Of a DNA stretch of 64,000 nucleotides, positions 8,662 through 17,708 are shown one piece after another; the first letter of the stretch is position 1, and every line of letters begins with the position of its first letter. This DNA comes from Actinobacteria bacterium IMCC26256. Lineage in GTDB: Bacteria; Actinomycetota; Acidimicrobiia; IMCC26256. The notes under the pieces were generated by a model. It did no database searches, was not told where the DNA came from, and saw only the letters and a list, made by a program, of their open reading frames with translations. Both the position numbers and the translations under genes were made by a program. The stretch is from the NCBI GenBank assembly GCA_001023575.1, contig CP011489.1, positions 2,231,001-2,295,000 on the forward strand, read 5' to 3'.

Positions 8662-9632
8662 ACCCCTTTCTTGGTCTAATAACTGCATTTGTAGTCACTT
8701 GCGCGATGACGCCCATCGCTATTCGCGTGGCGCATCGCACCGGCATGGTTGATAGGCCTGGTTCCCTAAAAGTTCAGAGCACCCCCGTGGCTTACTTAGG
8801 TGGGGTTGCAGTTTTCGCCGGCGTATCTGGAGCACTCGCTGCGACGACTCCACGCTTGCTCATTCCACTTGCTCTCGCTCTATTACTTGGACTCTTCGAT
8901 GACCGCTTAGATATTTCCCCTCGCATACGCGTTATCTGCGAGGCTGTAATTGCTCTAATCGGCGGAGCATTGGTACCGGCCGGAGATGGCGCTTTGGGGG
9001 TTGCAATTACGGCTCTCCTCATTCTCGGACTGCTAAACGCCGTGAACCTTCTGGATGGCCTAGATGGTCTAGCGGCTGGAGTCTGCTCTGCCTCCGCGAT
9101 TGGCTTTGCATTCATATCTGAAGACCTCCGATTGGAAGACCCTAAATTGCTGGCGTTATCGCTTCTTGGGGCACTAATCGGATTCTTGATATTCAATCGC
9201 CCACCAGCACAGATCTATTTAGGCGACGCCGGCGCATACCTAATAGGCGTGGCGCTAGCGATCCTTGCCGCCCTCAGCCTTAAGGGGGCCAGTACCACCT
9301 CGGCGAGCGTTGCTATCTGGGCCGCACTCCCCCTAATCGTTGCGGTGCCGATCCTTGACACCCTGGTTGCGATTCTTCGAAGGCTCCGGGCTGGAGACCC
9401 CATCTTCTCTGGTGATCGAAGCCACATCTATGACCAATTATGCGATCGCGGCATCCCTGCGCAGCGTGTTGCCGTGATCATGGTCTCGGCACAGTGCGTC
9501 TTGGTGCTCCTTGGAATTCTGGCCTCACGCCTAAGCAGTATTGCAAGTGTGTCCTTGATGCTCCTAAGCGCCGGTATTCTCATTGCGATCACGGTAAGGG
9601 CGGGGTTCCTAACCACAGACGGAGGAGAATAA
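8658..9632 (+). CDS. WecA/TagO-like polyprenyl-phosphate sugar-1-phosphate transferase
   Basis: A 324-residue integral membrane enzyme with about ten helices that starts glycan assembly by moving a sugar-1-phosphate onto undecaprenyl phosphate. The family signatures are all present: GLFDDRLD near residues 77-84, NAVNLLDGLDGLAAG near 128-142, YLGDAGAYLIG near 186-196 and a GDRSHIYDQL cytoplasmic loop near 252, equivalent to the usual DRNHLHHRL. It is not MraY of peptidoglycan, which would sit in the division cluster. GTG 8658 overlaps the previous stop; GGAGGAG at its own end serves the next gene. Confidence 0.87.
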   Translation: MNPFLGLITAFVVTCAMTPIAIRVAHRTGMVDRPGSLKVQSTPVAYLGGVAVFAGVSGALAATTPRLLIPLALALLLGLFDDRLDISPRIRVICEAVIALIGGALVPAGDGALGVAITALLILGLLNAVNLLDGLDGLAAGVCSASAIGFAFISEDLRLEDPKLLALSLLGALIGFLIFNRPPAQIYLGDAGAYLIGVALAILAALSLKGASTTSASVAIWAALPLIVAVPILDTLVAILRRLRAGDPIFSGDRSHIYDQLCDRGIPAQRVAVIMVSAQCVLVLLGILASRLSSIASVSLMLLSAGILIAITVRAGFLTTDGGE

Positions 9633-10799
9633 GTGAAGAAGCTCGCAGTACTCGGCGGCGAGAAGTCATTCCCTGATGGCGTCGCGTTCGTGCGCCCTCC
9701 AGCACCGCCGCTCGAGGAGGTAGTAGCACGCCTCGCTCCTTCATACTCTCAAGGCTCACTAACCAATGGACCTTTAGTACGCGAGTTGGAGGACTCTGTT
9801 GCAGAGCGACTCGGTGTCCGTAATGTTGTCGCAGTCTCCTCATGCACAACAGGCTTGATGCTCTCTGTTGCTGGGCTCGCAGAATTTGGAGAGATCAGCG
9901 GACCGGTCATCATGCCGTCGTTTACATTCTCCGCCGGCCCTCATGCAGTCGCGTGGAGCAACCTAGGCGTCCGCTTCGTTGAGTGTGACCCCCTAAGTTT
10001 TCAGATTGACCTTGCTCACACCTCGATGCATCTTGAGGGCGCAGGCGCAATTATGGCTACGCATGTTTTCGGCGCGCCGTGTCGACCTGAACAAGTTGAG
10101 GCAATGGGTAAAAGCGCTGGTATTCCCGTTCTCTTCGATGCCGCACATGGCTTTGGGGCGCTTCGTCATGGCCGACCGCTTGGAGGATTCGGAGAGGTCG
10201 AGGTATTCAGCATGACCCCTACAAAGCCTCTAGTTGCAGGCGAGGGCGGTCTTGTCTGCACCGATAGAGACGACCTTGCTGAGTATCTTCGCCTCGCACG
10301 TGAGTATGGAAACCCCGGCGACTACAACACTCGTTTTATAGGCTTAAACGGTCGTTTGTCTGAGATGCATGCAGCTATTGCCCTGGCCTCAATTTCCCAT
10401 ATTGATGAGCACCTAGAGACGCGCAGGCGCCTTGCCGGTAGATATTCAGATGGAATCCTCGCTATCCCAGGGGTCAGGACTCAAGCAGTAGATAGTGAAG
10501 ACCTATCTACCTATAAAGATTTTACGATCGCAATAGACGCAGGAGATTTCGGTGTTAGCCGAGACCAACTTGTGACGGCTCTTAGCGCTGAGGGAATCGA
10601 TACACGCAATTATTTTGATCCCCCCGTACACCGACAGGATTCGCATGCTTCGCGTTCTCCATCTGACCTACCGGTAACAGATGCTGTCTCAAAGACAGTA
10701 GTGAGTCTCCCGCTCTACCCCGCATTAACCGACGCTGTGGTCGATCAAATTGTTGAGATCATCGCAGGTGTCGGGGAGAGCGCAGCGAGCCTCAACTAA
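9633..10799 (+). CDS. DegT/DnrJ/EryC1/StrS sugar aminotransferase
   Basis: A 388-residue PLP-dependent aminotransferase converting a keto sugar nucleotide into an amino sugar nucleotide. The family marks are TNGPLVRELEDSVAERLG near residue 45, IPVLFDAAHGFGA with the PLP aspartate near 165, and FSMTPTKPLVAGEGG, whose lysine near 198 forms the Schiff base. NTRFIGLNGRLSEMHAAIAL follows, as in PglE/PseC-type enzymes. GTG 9633 follows the upstream stop directly, with GGAGGAG before it. With the dehydratase at 12042 and a nearby acetyltransferase it could form a 4-amino-4,6-dideoxy-sugar branch. It overlaps the convergent membrane gene by 8 bases. Confidence 0.88.
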   Translation: MKKLAVLGGEKSFPDGVAFVRPPAPPLEEVVARLAPSYSQGSLTNGPLVRELEDSVAERLGVRNVVAVSSCTTGLMLSVAGLAEFGEISGPVIMPSFTFSAGPHAVAWSNLGVRFVECDPLSFQIDLAHTSMHLEGAGAIMATHVFGAPCRPEQVEAMGKSAGIPVLFDAAHGFGALRHGRPLGGFGEVEVFSMTPTKPLVAGEGGLVCTDRDDLAEYLRLAREYGNPGDYNTRFIGLNGRLSEMHAAIALASISHIDEHLETRRRLAGRYSDGILAIPGVRTQAVDSEDLSTYKDFTIAIDAGDFGVSRDQLVTALSAEGIDTRNYFDPPVHRQDSHASRSPSDLPVTDAVSKTVVSLPLYPALTDAVVDQIVEIIAGVGESAASLN

Positions 10800-11829
10800 C
10801 GGAATTCTCTGCGGCTTGCCTGCGCGCAGATCGCGATATGCGCCGCCTGCCCAAGGGAATAGCGACGCCAATGAATACCCCGGCAGCGAGGGCTGGCACT
10901 AGCCGGACAATCGCCTCTCCGGCACCAAACGCCATGCCCGCTATACGCGATGCCCACATGGCAAGAATCAACTGCGCCGCAAGAATCGCGAGAGCTCTGC
11001 GTGTTCGATTCCAGCCGAGCTCAAATCGAAACCAGACTCGAAGTCGGTGACCTATCGGAATCGTTGCAAACAGCGCAAGCGCCCCGACTGACCCCACAAT
11101 AGAACCAGGCCTCGCCCAACCTTCGTGGACTGCAACCCAGAGGAGGAGACCAACAGCAGCGGCCGAGCCGCCCTCCCCTAAACGCGCTAGTCGGAATGGG
11201 AGCCCAAGAAGGGCGAGGGGTATAGCGGCGCCAAGCAGGACAAGCATGAGTTCGGTATCTGGAACCGTTGAGTAGACCGCTCCAATCGTAAAGAGCCACA
11301 TCACTGGACCGAGGCCGAGGCGACCTAGGTCCCGGTCGGTCTCAGCAGCGAGCGGCCCGAGTATCGCGGTCCCGAGAATAACTAGCCAAGGAACCCAGCT
11401 CGGCCCGAAGAAGGTCTGCCCGGCGACGAGTCGCCAAGCACCTGGGAGGGCCAGAATCATTCCGGCCGGTAGTGGTGCTGGGGTCAGCCCCGCTACTGCA
11501 ACCCCCAGCCAAACAAGGGCTAGCCCAAGGAAGACTCCGCTCGGCACGGCAGGGATATTCCCCCCAGCCTTTACCATCGGCGGCAAGGACCTCTGGAGCG
11601 CATCTAAGGCCATGAGTGAGGAGACCACGAATGCCGGGCCAACTAGGCCGGGGAGTCTGCTCGGAGAGGCTCTAATGCGCAGGCGTCTCAGCCATCTTCT
11701 CCCGACAGCCGATCGGAGCCAGACGGCTATTAGCGCCAATACCCCAGCGCCGGCTGCGGCTACTAGCCCCCGCAGTGCCCCAATATGAAGCTCAGGGGCC
11801 TCGAGCGCAGTTCTAATTGGATCAAACAT
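10792..11829 (-). CDS. Multi-spanning membrane protein of unknown function
   Basis: A 345-residue protein dominated by hydrophobic helices; I count roughly nine or ten. Arg-rich loops (RRWLRRLRIRASPSRLPG near residue 45; a basic C-terminal tail RRRISRSARRQAAENSVS) suggest both are cytoplasmic. I do not recognise a family. Its position inside the glycan cluster, between the aminotransferase and the dehydratase on the opposite strand, suggests a polymerase, flippase accessory or ligase-like role, but no periplasmic loop motif supports that. ATG 11829 is preferred to an in-frame TTG at 11841. It diverges from the dehydratase across about 210 bases. Confidence 0.6.
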   Translation of the reverse strand: MFDPIRTALEAPELHIGALRGLVAAAGAGVLALIAVWLRSAVGRRWLRRLRIRASPSRLPGLVGPAFVVSSLMALDALQRSLPPMVKAGGNIPAVPSGVFLGLALVWLGVAVAGLTPAPLPAGMILALPGAWRLVAGQTFFGPSWVPWLVILGTAILGPLAAETDRDLGRLGLGPVMWLFTIGAVYSTVPDTELMLVLLGAAIPLALLGLPFRLARLGEGGSAAAVGLLLWVAVHEGWARPGSIVGSVGALALFATIPIGHRLRVWFRFELGWNRTRRALAILAAQLILAMWASRIAGMAFGAGEAIVRLVPALAAGVFIGVAIPLGRRRISRSARRQAAENSVS

Positions 11830-12041
11830 TGGCCCCACCAACCTCAGGCTTAACGCATAATTTGACTCTTCGTAGCACCGTATTCACTTTCGGTGAAATT
11901 AGGTCTTGCGCTCACGGTTACTTGGGGTGAGAATAGACGCAGTTTCTAGGGGGACCGGGCAGTCCGCTTTGATTTGGTTTCATTATTGATTCCAAGTTAG
12001 GTCGGATCCCCCTCCGGCGAGAGTTATCGGGGGAGTTGAGC

Positions 12042-13937
12042 ATGGCATTGGTCTCATCATCAATAGTGCCCGCGCGACTGAGGTCTAAGAGAAGCCTCAG
12101 AATCATGACTGATAACGCCGCTTGGGTATTCGCTATGTATGCGGCGGTCTTACTTCGACTTGATTTTGATATGACTCGCGTTGAGGCCTTTCGCGTAGCG
12201 ACTCTGATCCCACTCGCATGGGCCCTTCAGTTTCTTTTCGGATGGCTATTCGGGCTCTACCGCGGCTTCTGGATCAACGGTTCTTTCGATGAAGTGGCGG
12301 CCCTTGCCCGGACGATCGGAGCGGTCACCGGAGTTCTCTTCATCTACGACTTACTAATCCCAGGAACTCGGCCGGCACCCGCTAGCGCAATTATTGCTGC
12401 GGGATTCCTAGCCCTCGTGGCATCAGGCGGCGTTCGTTATCTTGCTCGACATGCAATTGACCGTAGCCGCAGAGCAAGAGATGAAGGCCTCCCTCGTGCG
12501 CTCATCTTTGGAACGGGCGAGTGCGGGGTGCGAATGATCAACTCCCTGCTCTTTGAAGACTCCAGCCCCTGCATCCCTGTAGCACTTCTCGACGACGACC
12601 GCGAAAAACAAAACCTCACCGTTAAGGGCCTGCGCGTCATCGGCGGGCGTGCATCGATGTTCGATGCGGCGAGGCGCTTCAACGCGACTGTCTTAGTTAT
12701 CGCAATCCCAACCGCCGAGGGCTCGACCATTCGTGAGCTCACAGCACTCGCCGAACTCGCCCAGCTCGAGGTACTAGTAGTTCCTACTGTCACTGAGTTA
12801 TTCGGTGGTCAGGTGCGCGCTACTGACCTTCGTGAGCCGACCGAGGCCGACCTTCTCGGTCGACGCATCATCGAGACAGACCTTGAGCAAGCAGCCTCTT
12901 ACCTGCAAGACCGAGTTGTTCTTGTAACCGGGGCTGGAGGATCAATCGGCTCAGAGTTATGTCGGCAAATAGCGCGCTTTGGGCCACGCAGACTCGTAAT
13001 GCTCGATAGAGACGAGTCCGGTCTCCACCAGGTACAGCTTTCATTAGAGGGCCGGGCTCTCCTTGATTCTCCAGACTTAATACTCCTCGATATTCGAGAC
13101 CGCCATCGCGTCGCAGAATTGTTCGGAGAGATTCGCCCCGACGTCGTCTTCCATGCTGCGGCTCTCAAGCACCTTCCTCTTCTTCAGGCCCACCCGGTAG
13201 AGGCGCTTAAATCCAACGTATGGGGATCTCTCTCCGTCCTCGATGCCGCGGCCGCTGCAGGTGTAACACGATTTGTAAACATCTCCACTGATAAAGCCGC
13301 CAACGCATGCAGCATCCTTGGATACTCCAAACGCATAGCCGAGGGACTCACCTCCTACTTCGGACTGCGACACCCTGGTACCTACCTAAGTGTTCGCTTC
13401 GGGAATGTTCTCGGCAGCAGAGGCTCTGTGCTTACCGCATTCAGAGCACAGATTGAGGCTGGCGGACCGGTCACAGTTACGCATCCAGATGTGACCCGCT
13501 ATTTCATGACCATCGAGGAAGCAGTTCAATTAGTAATCCAAGCCGGAGCTATTGGTCACGACGGTGAGGCACTCGTCCTCGATATGGGCGAGCCGGTAAA
13601 GATTGCGGATGTAGCTCGAAGGCTCTGTGCCAACCATGTGCCAGAGATTCCGATTGTCTTCACAGGGCTGCGCCCTGGAGAGAAGATGCATGAAGAACTC
13701 TTCGCAGATGGAGAAGCCTCGTACCAATCCAATCACGAATTGATTCGCTATGTCAGGGTTCCGGATCTCGACCCAACATTTGTACGTGACGTCGATCCGA
13801 AAGTAAGCGGAAAAGACATGGCCTCGCTCCTTGAGTTCCTTGCTCGCACCATGACCGTCGTACTTGGTGATGAACCAGTGAGCAGCGGTGTCTTTGAGGC
13901 TCCAAGGGTCGATCGAGTCGTGGACGGCGCGCTGTAA
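12042..13937 (+). CDS. FlaA1/CapD-type nucleotide-sugar 4,6-dehydratase, membrane-anchored
   Basis: A 631-residue protein of the long PglF/WbpM class, which makes UDP-4-keto-6-deoxy-GlcNAc-type sugars. An N-terminal membrane part (about four helices, residues 20-140) is followed by a first Rossmann domain (ALIFGTGECGVRM near 155). The catalytic SDR domain has VTGAGGSIGSELCRQ near 296 and ISTDKAANACSILGYSKR near 414-431. The Met that normally sits four residues before the catalytic Lys in long-chain members is Leu here. GRPGEKMHEELF-type text (GLRPGEKMHEELF) closes the domain. ATG 12042 has GGGGGAG six bases before it; TTG 12036 is weaker. Confidence 0.88.
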   Translation: MALVSSSIVPARLRSKRSLRIMTDNAAWVFAMYAAVLLRLDFDMTRVEAFRVATLIPLAWALQFLFGWLFGLYRGFWINGSFDEVAALARTIGAVTGVLFIYDLLIPGTRPAPASAIIAAGFLALVASGGVRYLARHAIDRSRRARDEGLPRALIFGTGECGVRMINSLLFEDSSPCIPVALLDDDREKQNLTVKGLRVIGGRASMFDAARRFNATVLVIAIPTAEGSTIRELTALAELAQLEVLVVPTVTELFGGQVRATDLREPTEADLLGRRIIETDLEQAASYLQDRVVLVTGAGGSIGSELCRQIARFGPRRLVMLDRDESGLHQVQLSLEGRALLDSPDLILLDIRDRHRVAELFGEIRPDVVFHAAALKHLPLLQAHPVEALKSNVWGSLSVLDAAAAAGVTRFVNISTDKAANACSILGYSKRIAEGLTSYFGLRHPGTYLSVRFGNVLGSRGSVLTAFRAQIEAGGPVTVTHPDVTRYFMTIEEAVQLVIQAGAIGHDGEALVLDMGEPVKIADVARRLCANHVPEIPIVFTGLRPGEKMHEELFADGEASYQSNHELIRYVRVPDLDPTFVRDVDPKVSGKDMASLLEFLARTMTVVLGDEPVSSGVFEAPRVDRVVDGAL

Positions 13938-13943
13938 AGGTAT

Positions 13944-13966
13944 TTAGGCCTCCGATTACGGCCTAA
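13944..13966. other. Short inverted repeat between dehydratase and epimerase
   Basis: TTAGGCC (13944-13950) and GGCCTAA (13960-13966) are perfect 7-bp arms around a 9-base loop. The stem ends four bases before the epimerase ATG, and no other ribosome-binding site is visible there. It could limit translation of the epimerase or be a weak pause site; there is no T-run. Confidence 0.4.
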
Positions 13967-13970
13967 TCTC

Positions 13971-14903
13971 ATGCCTGTGAAAATTCTTATCACCGGCGGA
14001 GCCGGATTCATAGGCTCGAACCTCGCGGATGCATTACTCGCACGTGGAGACTCTGTACGCATACTCGATGACCTCTCAACAGGGTTCAAGGAGAACGTCC
14101 CCGACGGAGCCGAGTTGATTATTGGTTCGGTCGCTGACGAGGAGTGCGTCGCTGCAGCGATGGACGGAATCGAGGCGGTTTTCCATGAGGGTGCGCGTGG
14201 ATCTGTTGCGCGCTCCGTTGCGCTGCCACTCGAGACCGATACGGCCAACACACACGGAACCCTCACGGTGCTGCACCGCGCCCAGCAGGCAGGAGTGCGA
14301 AGGGTCATCTATGCATCCTCGAGCAGCGTCTACGGTGGCGCAACCGCTCCCCCAACCGCTGAGACTGCCCCGCTCGTTCCTCGCTCTCCATATGCCGCCA
14401 CAAAACTCGCCGGAGAGGTTTACTGCCGTGTATTCGCCGAGTTACATGGCCTAGAGACTGTTTCGCTGCGATATTTTAATGTCTTTGGACCACGGCAGCG
14501 GCCTGACTCTCAATACGCAGCGGTAATTCCGCTATTTATTGAGGCGTTATCTGCTGGGAAGCCAGTTGAGGTCCATGGTGACGGACTGCAGAGCAGAGAC
14601 TTCACGTTCGTCTCTGATGTTGTAGCCGGCAATATCGCTGCCTTAGAGGCGCCTGCTGATAAGTGCTCTGGGAGGGTCTTCAATCTCGCTCCAGGCACTA
14701 CCCAATCGCTACTCGACCTCCTAGATTCTCTCGGCAGAATCCTCGGCGTTACCCCTGAGCGTATCCATACAGAGTCGCGTGCGGGGGATGTAAAACTCTC
14801 CCAAGCAGATTCCTCACTAATAGCAAGCGCACTCGGCTTCTCCTGCAGCGTTGCTTTCCACGAAGGACTAGAGCGCACTGTTGATTGGTTCTCAAAGCGC
14901 TAA
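13971..14903 (+). CDS. NAD-dependent sugar-nucleotide epimerase/dehydratase (extended SDR)
   Basis: A 310-residue extended short-chain dehydrogenase. ITGGAGFIGSNLADALL at residues 7-23 binds NAD. SSSSVYGG near 118 holds the catalytic Ser, and SPYAATK near 138-144 gives the Tyr-x3-Lys pair. RYFNVFGPRQRPDSQYAAVIP with SRDFTFVSDVV is the typical substrate-side region of UDP-glucose/UDP-glucuronate or UDP-N-acetylglucosamine 4-epimerases. It is the last plus-strand gene of the glycan cluster and ends convergently with map, 20 bases away. Exact substrate cannot be read from sequence. Confidence 0.85.
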   Translation: MPVKILITGGAGFIGSNLADALLARGDSVRILDDLSTGFKENVPDGAELIIGSVADEECVAAAMDGIEAVFHEGARGSVARSVALPLETDTANTHGTLTVLHRAQQAGVRRVIYASSSSVYGGATAPPTAETAPLVPRSPYAATKLAGEVYCRVFAELHGLETVSLRYFNVFGPRQRPDSQYAAVIPLFIEALSAGKPVEVHGDGLQSRDFTFVSDVVAGNIAALEAPADKCSGRVFNLAPGTTQSLLDLLDSLGRILGVTPERIHTESRAGDVKLSQADSSLIASALGFSCSVAFHEGLERTVDWFSKR

Positions 14904-14923
14904 ACACCGATAGCGATGAAGCT

Positions 14924-15700
14924 TTAGAGGAGTGTTAATACCTCAGGGCCATTATCTGTTAGAGCAATCGTGTGCTCGAAGTGCGCCGACCTGCCACCAT
15001 CAACCGTGACTACAGTCCAGCCGTCGTCTAATACTTGAGTCTCATCAGACCCGGTGTTGACCATCGGCTCAATCGCCAAGACGATCCCAGGCTTCAACCT
15101 CAACTTATGCCCCGAGCCGTTGCGAAAATTGGGGACCTCGGGGTCTTCGTGCATTGCCCGGCCAATGCCGTGACCTACATACTCCCGCACGACAGAGAAG
15201 CCCGCAGCCTCAACCAAGTCTTCGACTGCTCCGCCGATTCTCCCAAGGCTCGCGCCCACTTTCATAGCCGCAACGGCCGCCTCGAGCGAGGATCGCGTTA
15301 CATCAATGAGGCGCTGTGACTCTTCATCAATGGCGCCAATAGGAATAGTGATAGCTGCGTCTGCATGCCAACCCTCGATAATCGCTCCACAGTCAATGGA
15401 GAGGATGTCGCCCTCATGAAGGACACGACCATCTGGGATTCCATGCACGATTACTTCATTCGGGGATGCGCATATAACTGCCGGGAACCCGTGATACCCA
15501 AGGAAATTAGAGAGGGCATTGCGGCGCTCTAATACTCCTCTCGCAACAGCATCAATCTCTAGAGTCGTCGCCCCTGGGCGCGCAGCCATTGAGCATGCTT
15601 CATGCATCTCGGCGACTACCTTGCCAGCCCGGCGCATGATCGCTATCTGTGCGGTTGTTTTGCGTGTATACAACTCAGTCTTCGGTTTTAAGGCGAGCAT
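14924..15700 (-). CDS. map: Methionine aminopeptidase, type I
   Basis: A 258-residue cytosolic metalloprotease that removes initiator Met. The metal ligands are visible: Asp in LSIDCGA and in GWHADAAITI, His in YVGHGIGRAMHEDPEVPNF, Glu in LAIEPMVNTG, and Glu in HFEHTIAL near the C-terminus. Length fits bacterial type Ia. The start ATG 15700 lies 26 bases inside the 3' end of adk, the usual actinobacterial adk-map pairing. It is the last gene of the long minus-strand locus; infA and rpmJ, which often follow, are absent, as a plus-strand gene ends just beyond. Confidence 0.95.
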   Translation of the reverse strand: MLALKPKTELYTRKTTAQIAIMRRAGKVVAEMHEACSMAARPGATTLEIDAVARGVLERRNALSNFLGYHGFPAVICASPNEVIVHGIPDGRVLHEGDILSIDCGAIIEGWHADAAITIPIGAIDEESQRLIDVTRSSLEAAVAAMKVGASLGRIGGAVEDLVEAAGFSVVREYVGHGIGRAMHEDPEVPNFRNGSGHKLRLKPGIVLAIEPMVNTGSDETQVLDDGWTVVTVDGGRSAHFEHTIALTDNGPEVLTLL

Positions 15701-16349
15701 CGATTGCGCTCACGATGCGTGCGAATACTTCGTCCCCCGTTCCGAGCCCATCAATCTCATCGAGGCGATCTATCTCTCTATAAAAATCAAGAATGGGCAT
15801 CGTCGCGGTTTCGTAGAGCTCAAGGCGGCGCATTACAGCGACCTCAGTATCATCGTCTCGCTGGCTTACTGTGCCGCCGCATACATCGCAGACGCCATTG
15901 ACCTTGGGAGGCATAGTTAGATGGTAGGTAGTGCCGCAGTCGTCGCATACTCGACGCCCGGCAATACGGTCGAGGACGATCTCCGTCGGGACCTCAAGAT
16001 CAATCGCTATATCTAGCGGTCGACCAGAGATAGCAAGCTCTTCCTCAAGAGCGGATGCCTGGACAAGTGTGCGCGGGAATCCATCTAGAACGAACCCGCT
16101 ATCCATCAGACCCCCGTCGAGCATCTGCTCTCGTACAACACGCAGTACAAGATCATCGGGTACAAGTTCGCCGCGATCCATGTAAGCAATTGCCTCTAAG
16201 CCTGCAGGTGCTCCGCCTCTTGCAGCGGCACGAAAAAGATCGCCCGTAGAGAGGTGCGCGACGCTGTAATGCTGGGCAATACGCACCGCTTGGGTGCCCT
16301 TGCCGGCACCCTGCTTCCCCAGCAGGATGAGACGTATTCCGCTTGTCAT
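15675..16349 (-). CDS. adk: Adenylate kinase
   Basis: A 224-residue long-form adenylate kinase, catalysing AMP + ATP to 2 ADP. The P-loop GKQGAGKGT at residues 11-19 differs from the usual GPPGAGKGT by having KQ. HLSTGDLFRAA binds AMP, and DGFPRTLVQA is the next signature. The LID domain carries the zinc motif CDDCGTTYHL...CDVCGG, so this is a zinc-type enzyme. GAGGAG precedes the ATG. It lies between secY (11 bases upstream) and map (26-base overlap). Confidence 0.95.
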   Translation of the reverse strand: MTSGIRLILLGKQGAGKGTQAVRIAQHYSVAHLSTGDLFRAAARGGAPAGLEAIAYMDRGELVPDDLVLRVVREQMLDGGLMDSGFVLDGFPRTLVQASALEEELAISGRPLDIAIDLEVPTEIVLDRIAGRRVCDDCGTTYHLTMPPKVNGVCDVCGGTVSQRDDDTEVAVMRRLELYETATMPILDFYREIDRLDEIDGLGTGDEVFARIVSAIDARLKTED

Positions 16350-16360
16350 GTTGATGCTCC

Positions 16361-17659
16361 TCAGGCGAGGAAGCCCTCATAGTTTCTCATCATCAACTGA
16401 CTATCGATTTGTTTCATCGTCTCAAGCGCCACACCAACGGTAATGAGAAGTGAGGTTCCTCCAAACGGAAACTGCGTAATGTTCCACGCAGCAAAGACAA
16501 TGAGCGGTGTCAGCGCAATAGCGGCAAGGAAAAGCGAGCCAGGGAGCGTGATCCGGTTGAGCACCTTTGCTAGGTATCTCTCCGTGGGAGGCCCTGGTCG
16601 AATGCCTGGGATAAATCCACCCTGCTTACGAATGATGTCAGCCTGCTGCGCGGGGTTGAATGCAATCGCTGTATAGAAATAGGCAAAGAAGACAATGAGC
16701 AGGGTGTAGAAGCCCATGTAGAAGAGGCTGCTCTGCCTAACTAGGTACTTGCTCGTGAAAGTTTGGAGAGCCTGCCAGTTAGTAGCGGTTGCGATAAGGG
16801 CGGGGAACGAGAGGATTGATGAGGCGAAGATAACCGGGATAACGCCGGACTGGTTGACCTTGAGAGGTATGTAAGTGCTTTGACCCCCATACATCCGTCG
16901 CCCAACTACACGTTTTGCGAATTGGACAGGGATTCTTCGCTGCCCGGACTCGACATAAACAATTGCCGCAACCATTCCGATGAGGATGATGAATATAACT
17001 ACACCCTTGTACCAGCCGCCCTCTGCGAAGATGGTCCCGAATCCGCTTGGTAAGCGCGATACGACAGAGGCAAATATCAAGATCGACATCCCATTACCAA
17101 TTCCGCGAGCGGTAATCGACTCTGCGAGCCACATGACTAGTGCAGTACCGGCTGTCCAAACAAGGACGATCATTGCTGCTCGCCATGCGTTGAAGTCCGG
17201 TATGAAGTTGACTCCCTGCGGAAGGTTACCGAAGAGCGCGGTATTCCCCTGCTTGAGCGCAAATACAAAACCAGTTGACTGGATGATTGCGAGACCCATG
17301 GTGACATAACGGGTCCACTGCGTAATTTTCTTCTGACCAGACTGTCCCTCGTTCTGCCACTCCTCGAGCTTGGGGATCACAACACCGAGCAACTGCATGA
17401 TGATCGATGCAGTGATGTACGGCATGATTCCAAGGAAGAAGACCGAGACGCTAGTTATGGCTCCACCGGAGAAGAGGTTAAGGAAACCCACGACTCCGTT
17501 ATCCGCTGAGGTCTGCTGCAGAGATTGGATCGCAGAGAAATCTACAAATGGGACAGGTATATGCGAACCTATGCGATAGGCAGCAATAACTAGGAGCGTG
17601 AAGAGAACCTTGTTCCGTAGGTCAGGGACCCGGAACATATTCCGCAAGCGGCCGATCAT
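16361..17659 (-). CDS. secY: Protein translocase subunit SecY
   Basis: A 432-residue ten-helix channel protein of the Sec translocon. It opens with the amphipathic RVPDLRNKVLFTLLVIAAYR. It has GIMPYITASIIMQLL in helix 2, the plug region NLFSGGAI, and KIT QWTRY-type and PPGxPTERYL-like (RPGPPTERYL) cytoplasmic loops that contact the ribosome and SecA. AGGAGG lies upstream of ATG 17659. It follows rplO in the spc operon order; secE, its partner, is 26 kb upstream in the same locus. Confidence 0.96.
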   Translation of the reverse strand: MIGRLRNMFRVPDLRNKVLFTLLVIAAYRIGSHIPVPFVDFSAIQSLQQTSADNGVVGFLNLFSGGAITSVSVFFLGIMPYITASIIMQLLGVVIPKLEEWQNEGQSGQKKITQWTRYVTMGLAIIQSTGFVFALKQGNTALFGNLPQGVNFIPDFNAWRAAMIVLVWTAGTALVMWLAESITARGIGNGMSILIFASVVSRLPSGFGTIFAEGGWYKGVVIFIILIGMVAAIVYVESGQRRIPVQFAKRVVGRRMYGGQSTYIPLKVNQSGVIPVIFASSILSFPALIATATNWQALQTFTSKYLVRQSSLFYMGFYTLLIVFFAYFYTAIAFNPAQQADIIRKQGGFIPGIRPGPPTERYLAKVLNRITLPGSLFLAAIALTPLIVFAAWNITQFPFGGTSLLITVGVALETMKQIDSQLMMRNYEGFLA

Positions 17660-17708
17660 TGGGTGGTTGTCCTCCTGGAGTTGATCCCGTCAAGCGAGAT
17701 CGCGAAGC

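Noticed and set aside
1-14903. Glycan cluster as a recently inserted mobile island.
   Set aside because: I found no integrase, transposase, tRNA-flanking repeats or terminal inverted repeats in the window, and base composition does not obviously change at the map boundary.
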